Source: Chondrus crispus
Taxonomy: Eukaryota > Rhodophyta > Florideophyceae > Gigartinales > Gigartinaceae
Length of the DNA stretch: 64,000 nucleotides
Assembly: GCF_000350225.1 (NCBI RefSeq)
Contig: NW_005179121.1
Coordinates: 86,347 to 150,346, forward strand
Direction of reading: 5' to 3'
Part shown: positions 59,924 to 64,000 of the stretch, one piece after another
Layout of the letters: each line of letters opens with the position of its first letter
Numbering within the stretch: position 1 is the first letter of the stretch
Notes under the pieces: model-generated
What the model was told of the DNA's origin: nothing
Databases searched by the model: none
Seen by the model: the letters and a program-made list of their open reading frames with translations, nothing else
Program-made: the position numbers and the translations under genes

Positions 59924-61185
59924 GTGGAAGCGACTGTGTACCGGGAAAGCTACTCTGGTCGAATAGGTGGTGGTTACAGCAACAACGAAAGAATGTTTGG
60001 TTCTACAAAGTATACGCTCGTCCCAAGAGATAACTTTCGCGGACACATCGACCCATGCAAGATTAGGGCTCTAGCCACCCTCTACGACGACACGATTATC
60101 CCGCTTCCTGCCGTCGGCAGTAGCCACACAAGCGACATTAACAGCTCCCCTGAAGTCACTCTCAACTACATTTATAACTCTGTCAAACATTTAACTTACT
60201 TTCAATCTGAGGATCCTACATGGTTTTGCTTCGTGCATTCACTTTTACGTCCAGGACTGCGAGTCAATTGTTTCGAGAAACAGCCAAAGGCTTCACAGAC
60301 AACGTCGAAATTTTGGCTTCGTTCATGAAAGGTAGAGATGTTGAAGAATATGGAAGGTTACCAGATGAGCGGACATCAGTTTCTGATATACTCAAAAAGG
60401 AATGGGACATGGTTCTGTCTTGTGTCGGAATGGTGAAGGATAACAGGACTGTCTTCGTTCCCTGCCCGTCGCTAAAAGATGATATCCTAGCCCTCACAGA
60501 GAGTAGTTTAAATCAGAAGAGGAAAGATGACATTAGCAAGATACTGTCAGACGCTGGAACGGGTCAGCCGGCGTCAACAAGGAAATCTCGATTGGTCCAA
60601 ATTGCTCTTCAGTTGCGGGACAGTGTACGGGACGGGGACGTTACAATTGAACAGGGCCAGCCACTTAGTGCCACTGCGTTGTTAGACTTGAAAGAAGAGA
60701 AATATATGAAGTCATTGCGAAGGGCTTCAATAGACTCATGGGTGATGAAGCCATTGGTTGCTACAAGTGGGATGAAGGAGGGGTCGCTCAACGAAACCAG
60801 CGTTCTAAGGGCAATTCCTAGTTTTGTGTCGAACCATAACGGATGCTATTTGCGGGACAAATGGACAGTGTTTTCAGACCCGTCAAGATATATTTTACAG
60901 TATGAACGGAGTTTTAAAGTACTTGGAGTAGGGAGCGTTGGACTGTTGTGTCAGAAAGGGAACGCAATGTTTAGCGACAGCCCCGATGCCATCTGTTTTT
61001 ATGCAGATATCGATGGAGTGAGGCGACCTGCTGCTATAGAAGTCAAAACAATGACCTCATACATGACAATTGAGCACGCTAAGGGGATTCGGGATCAGGC
61101 AGCTGGGGTCATGCATGTTGATAATATCGGCATATTATCCTCAAGTGACGCTGTATTTCGAAAAGTTGTCCCAAATGTTTCCTAG
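59924..61185 (+). pseudogene. Transposase insert region with PD-(D/E)XK (YqaJ-like) signature
   Basis: Frames 59924-60328 and 60220-61185 continue the transposase after the second Asp. A helical part (KSRLVQIALQLRDSV) and conserved-looking segments lead to GCYLRDKWTVFSD and then YERSFKVLGVGSVGLLC, SDSPDAICFY and PAAIEVKTMTSY. The order E ... PD ... (E)xK is the core of PD-(D/E)XK nucleases of the YqaJ type; here Asp in SPDA, and Glu and Lys in IEVKT, could be catalytic. It lies between DDE residues two and three, so it would be an inserted domain, not a separate gene. The frame stops at 61183-61185. Confidence 0.6.
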
Positions 61186-61333
61186 CGTGTGCAATGTATA
61201 CACCACGCCATTGTTTTAGGTGTGGACAGCGTTTTTAGGCTGTAAGAAAGAGCGGGTCAGCGGCAATTGGAGAAGTAATTTACGTGGCATTGCTCACTTT
61301 TAGCAAAGAGTTGAAGACAGCATATTATTTTGT

Positions 61334-61729
61334 TTGGGAGGAGTACAAAGTTTTGCATTTAGTTGGGTTGGAGGTCCAGTACATGGAATTCCTCAGGAAT
61401 ATGATGAACAGCTTCAGTCTACTCATGCCACTGATTTACAGAGCTGTTCATCCTACTACAGCCTGAGTCTCGCTCTGAAGGATTTGGTCGAATCAAGGAG
61501 AAGCCCTTTGCCACCCACACGAATGATTCGTCCTAAAATACTGGTGATGTGGAACGCCGTAAAAGGTGGTGTAGATGAATATTCTCGGGCTTTGCGAACA
61601 TTCGCCATGACAAACGTATCTGAGAATCCTCTTGTCAGTATCATCGGAAGAATGCTTTCCACGCAAATAGCCAACGCTGCTTTAGTGTACAAACTGTGGG
61701 TTGCGAAGGAAACAGGCAAATTTTGCGAG
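61334..61729 (+). pseudogene. Transposase C-terminal part with GGVD motif, truncated by element G
   Basis: The frame encodes PKILVMWNAVKGGVDEYSRAL, in which the GGVD Asp (61574-61576) corresponds to the last catalytic Asp of piggyBac-like transposases, followed by helices (NPLVSIIGRMLSTQ, ANAALVYKLWVA). The protein is cut at about 61729 by the LTR of element G; codons after that (to 61882) are LTR sequence. Between 61185 and 61334 the frame changes again. Any C-terminal zinc-binding part would lie beyond the window. Confidence 0.65.
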
Positions 61730-62366
61730 TGTGGTATATGCGCCGTCGATTCGATTAGGTTTAGATCAGGGGCTGTAAGGCACGGACCTTACAGCCCACA
61801 CGAGCCCACACGTGTACCACACGTGTGCAGGGCGTGCGCACACACACGTGGCACACACGTGTACTGTCAGCTCGATAGCTGACAGAGCCACCGCGCGCGA
61901 CGACTCGCGCCGGCTACGGTAGCATGATACTGTAGTCTGGTATGATAACCGAACACTTGTACATTAAATAAGGGAGCGACCGACGGCGGAGGAAAGGGAC
62001 AAGTACGGGCTTGTCCACGACCTTCCGCCTTGGTCGACAACCCACCGCTTAACCTAAAACACGAGTCCGCTCTCGCGTCTCGTTTAGGTAAGGGAACCGA
62101 CGCGGGGTGCAGGGGCTACAGTGCGCGCGCGTGCAGCGATCCGCCTCCGCCCGTCGACACTGGTCCGCTACCCAGTGTCGCTCCGGGGCGTTGAGGCGTC
62201 GATCCGCCCCGCTTCGCAATCACTCGCGCCTGCCACCCTTCCCGCTCTACCACGCTACCAGGACCCGTGTCCTTTCCCTTTGCGTGTGTTCCGTCTTCCG
62301 CCGATCCGGAGTCTGCTACTGAACTGCGTGCATACACCCCCGCCGTTTGGGGGTGTTTATGCTACA
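61730..62366 (+). repeat. Element G 5' LTR (about 637 bp)
   Basis: TGTGGTATATGC to TTATGCTACA, aligned along its length with the element C LTR, with stem-loops at 61771-61796, 61864-61885, 61997-62016, 62156-62179 and 62334-62356 and a TATA-like box TACATTAAATAA at 61960-61971. The left edge is set by similarity to C and by the break in the transposase. Confidence 0.85.
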
Positions 62367-62367
62367 G

Positions 62368-62385
62368 TGGTCTCCCGACCTAGAA
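62368..62385 (+). other. Element G primer binding site
   Basis: TGGTCTCCCGACCTAGAA, one base from the LTR, as in element C. Confidence 0.92.
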
Positions 62386-62446
62386 GACCCTGGAGTCCGA
62401 TCTCCGAGAAGACTTCCGCTTCCCTCCGCGAACCGATCGCGTCGAG

Positions 62447-64000
62447 ATGAGCCAAGAGCTCGAGCCCTCGATCCGCTCCGAAGCGGCGGATCTGAGTCCG
62501 GCCCCTGTGCAGTCCCCATCTGCCCCGTCGGGCGACGGCGACGCAGGTCCTCGTGACCGCGAACCGTCGCTCGGATCCTCCGAGGAAAGAGCGGCGGCGA
62601 TGTTCGAACGCATAGCCGAATACATCGAGGAAGTCCGTACTTCTCTCCGGATCGATGTATCGGACCATGTATACACTCGATGTATGGCCGAACTCCGCTC
62701 CCTGCGTGAAGGGAGGTTCGATAGAGTGACGCAGTCCTTAGAGAATCTCCGAGCACTGATCGACGAGTTACACTCGCGGATCGTGCTCGTCGAAGACTCC
62801 CGTTTCGCCTCGCCCAGACCTTCCGGGCAAGGTCGCCCTGAGAGGCCGACCTCGGTGAGACGACCCCAGGACCGAACCTCTCCGTCCGCAGAGCAATTGG
62901 GTGCGTTCGCGCACCTCTCCGCTGAGCTCGACGCCACTCGTCGGCGTGCTCGTGACATGGAACGTACCATGGCCGAAAGGCTACCCGGTGCCCCCCCGAG
63001 AGGGCCCGGTGGTACCGTACCTCCGAGCGCCGCCGCCCCCGAAGGTTGGCGTCCGACTGGTGCCGCTGCCAGTCGGACTACAGAAGGAAGCCGCCCTCCG
63101 ATAGACGCGAACTTCGCGTCTGAGACCCAAGCCTTGCCGCCTATCGTCGGAAGTAGGCGGCAAGTGGACCGCGTATCGTACGCGGACGAACAGGACCGTG
63201 GAGGAGCCGCCCGCGGATCCGGAGAACCGATGTTCTCCGTCGATCCCCGCTGGGGCGGCTATCCGCCGGCGAGTTACGCCGAGCATCCAGGTCCGGTAGT
63301 CGTCCGTACGCTACCGGTTACCTCCTTCGGCACGCTGGGTCTCGCTGAACCCGGGCTCGAGCCGGTACATACGATGATCCAAGAGTTCAGCGCCGTTGCT
63401 GACTATCGTATGTACCGCTTGGATAACACCTCGAGGCTCGTTACCTCGGGTGACGCGGGACGGATCGCGAAGTACGTCCAACGCTGTCGTGGGATACGTC
63501 CCACGATGCGCAGCTTCGACGGTACCGACCCGATCCAGCTGCTGCCGTTCTTGAAGGATATCCGAATCACTTTCAACTCGCAACACCTGACCGAAGGTGT
63601 TGCGGTACGAGTCCTCGCGCATTTCCTCGAGCGCGACGCAGAGCGACTGTATACGAGTTATACGATGCGTGGCCTCCGCGCCGGCCAGCTCCACGACGAC
63701 GTGAGCTGGCCGGGGCTCGTGAACCAATTCTTAAAACGCTACCTCACGGACGACGTGTTGGGTGAAGCGTACGACGCTGTCGCTACGGCGCGACAGCAAC
63801 CGCATGAGACGGAAAGCACGTTTGCTGACCGACTCGAGACCGCCGCGTTCCGATGCACGGCAGTCTTCTCCGAACAGTCCCTCGCGCACTACTTCGTGCG
63901 GGGACTTGCACCGGCAACCCGTGCCGCAGTATCCGAAACTGTGCAAAGGCTGCCAGGCAGTCAGAAGACCGATCTTCCGACCATCCGCCGTATCGCCACG
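62447..64000 (+). CDS. Element G gag, partial, open at window edge
   Basis: 518 codons from ATG 62447 (MSQELEPS) to the window end with no stop. It matches element C gag part by part: Pro/Ser/Asp-rich N-terminus, helical region (MFERIAEYIEEVRTSL; SLENLRALIDELHSR), Pro-rich linker (ERLPGAPPRGPGGTVPP), then the gag core (VADYRMYRLDNTSRL; SFDGTDPIQLLPFLKDIRITFN; RYLTDDVLGEAYDAV). The core is nearly identical to C, the linker diverged. It forms the RNA-packaging particle. Zinc knuckle and pol are beyond the window. Confidence 0.95.
   Translation, partial: MSQELEPSIRSEAADLSPAPVQSPSAPSGDGDAGPRDREPSLGSSEERAAAMFERIAEYIEEVRTSLRIDVSDHVYTRCMAELRSLREGRFDRVTQSLENLRALIDELHSRIVLVEDSRFASPRPSGQGRPERPTSVRRPQDRTSPSAEQLGAFAHLSAELDATRRRARDMERTMAERLPGAPPRGPGGTVPPSAAAPEGWRPTGAAASRTTEGSRPPIDANFASETQALPPIVGSRRQVDRVSYADEQDRGGAARGSGEPMFSVDPRWGGYPPASYAEHPGPVVVRTLPVTSFGTLGLAEPGLEPVHTMIQEFSAVADYRMYRLDNTSRLVTSGDAGRIAKYVQRCRGIRPTMRSFDGTDPIQLLPFLKDIRITFNSQHLTEGVAVRVLAHFLERDAERLYTSYTMRGLRAGQLHDDVSWPGLVNQFLKRYLTDDVLGEAYDAVATARQQPHETESTFADRLETAAFRCTAVFSEQSLAHYFVRGLAPATRAAVSETVQRLPGSQKTDLPTIRRIAT

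Larger units (their letters stand above)
57680..61729 (+). mobile_element. Degenerate piggyBac-like DNA transposon, 3' part cut by element G
   Basis: A transposase spread over several frames lies between a candidate 5' end and element G's LTR. The 5' end candidate is TTAA at 57676-57679 followed by CCCGGTGCTC; piggyBac elements insert at TTAA and start with CCC. The coding part includes the GGVD motif typical of piggyBac-like DDE transposases. The 3' inverted repeat would lie beyond element G, outside the window, so the 5' end is not confirmed. Confidence 0.6.
61730..64000 (+). mobile_element. Element G: Ty3/gypsy retrotransposon, relative of C, partial
   Basis: A 5' LTR, PBS and gag closely related to element C, running off the window. 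Its left edge interrupts the piggyBac-like transposase; GCGAG at 61725-61729 would be the left copy of its target duplication. Gag is intact as far as it goes, in contrast to most other copies. Confidence 0.93.

Noticed and set aside
4706-61185. Reassigned stop codon as an explanation for the many single in-frame stops
   Set aside because: All three stops (TAG, TGA, TAA) interrupt genes, and intact frames (element C pol) use a normal stop, so point decay is simpler.

Overview
The window is eukaryotic and is made almost entirely of Ty3/gypsy LTR retrotransposons. At least six elements or element remnants, in two LTR families, lie inside or beside one another, together with two DNA-transposon-like protein regions. 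I see no bacterial gene order, no CRISPR array, no rRNA or tRNA gene and no clear single-copy host gene. Chromodomain-type gypsy elements, a Ulp1-like protease and a piggyBac-like transposase fit a repeat-rich stramenopile/oomycete, alga or early-branching fungus, but the sequence alone does not settle the organism.

Layout. Element B (minus strand) is the oldest host copy. Its gag and protease survive as fragments at 7267-9372, 22986-24068 and 35887-36340, and its 5' LTR is at 36341-36869. Three later elements interrupt it. Element A (minus, 1-7266, left end outside the window) sits in B pol. Element C (plus, 9373-22985) has seemingly identical 620-bp LTRs and a perfect CCCTC target duplication, and sits in B gag. 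Element D (minus, 24069-35886) sits in the N-terminal part of B gag. To the right, element E (minus, 37851-52853, duplication CACTG, same family as D) splits a minus-strand locus that carries a Ulp1/C48-like protease (53365-53928). A diverged solo LTR of the D/E family is at 54011-54976. A broken piggyBac-like transposon spans about 57680-61729; its DDE transposase has a PD-(D/E)XK (YqaJ-like) nuclease signature between the second and third acidic motifs. It is cut by element G (plus, from 61730), a close relative of C whose gag runs off the window.

How the parts work together. Each full element has LTR, primer binding site, gag with a CCHC knuckle, then protease, reverse transcriptase, RNase H, integrase and (C, E) a chromodomain that probably guides integration to marked chromatin. 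A, B, C, D, E and G all carry the same 18-nt primer binding site, E with one change, so they use one tRNA primer.

Most unusual content. C, D and E all carry a long ORF on the strand opposite to gag-pol, placed between pol and the 3' LTR and opening just inside that LTR. In D and E this antisense ORF is homologous and its codon differences are mostly synonymous, so it looks like a selected protein. C has its own 817-codon antisense ORF, with no more than a short motif in common. The C/G LTRs also keep a set of stem-loops with compensatory base changes. Most copies except C are decayed by single stops and frameshifts.
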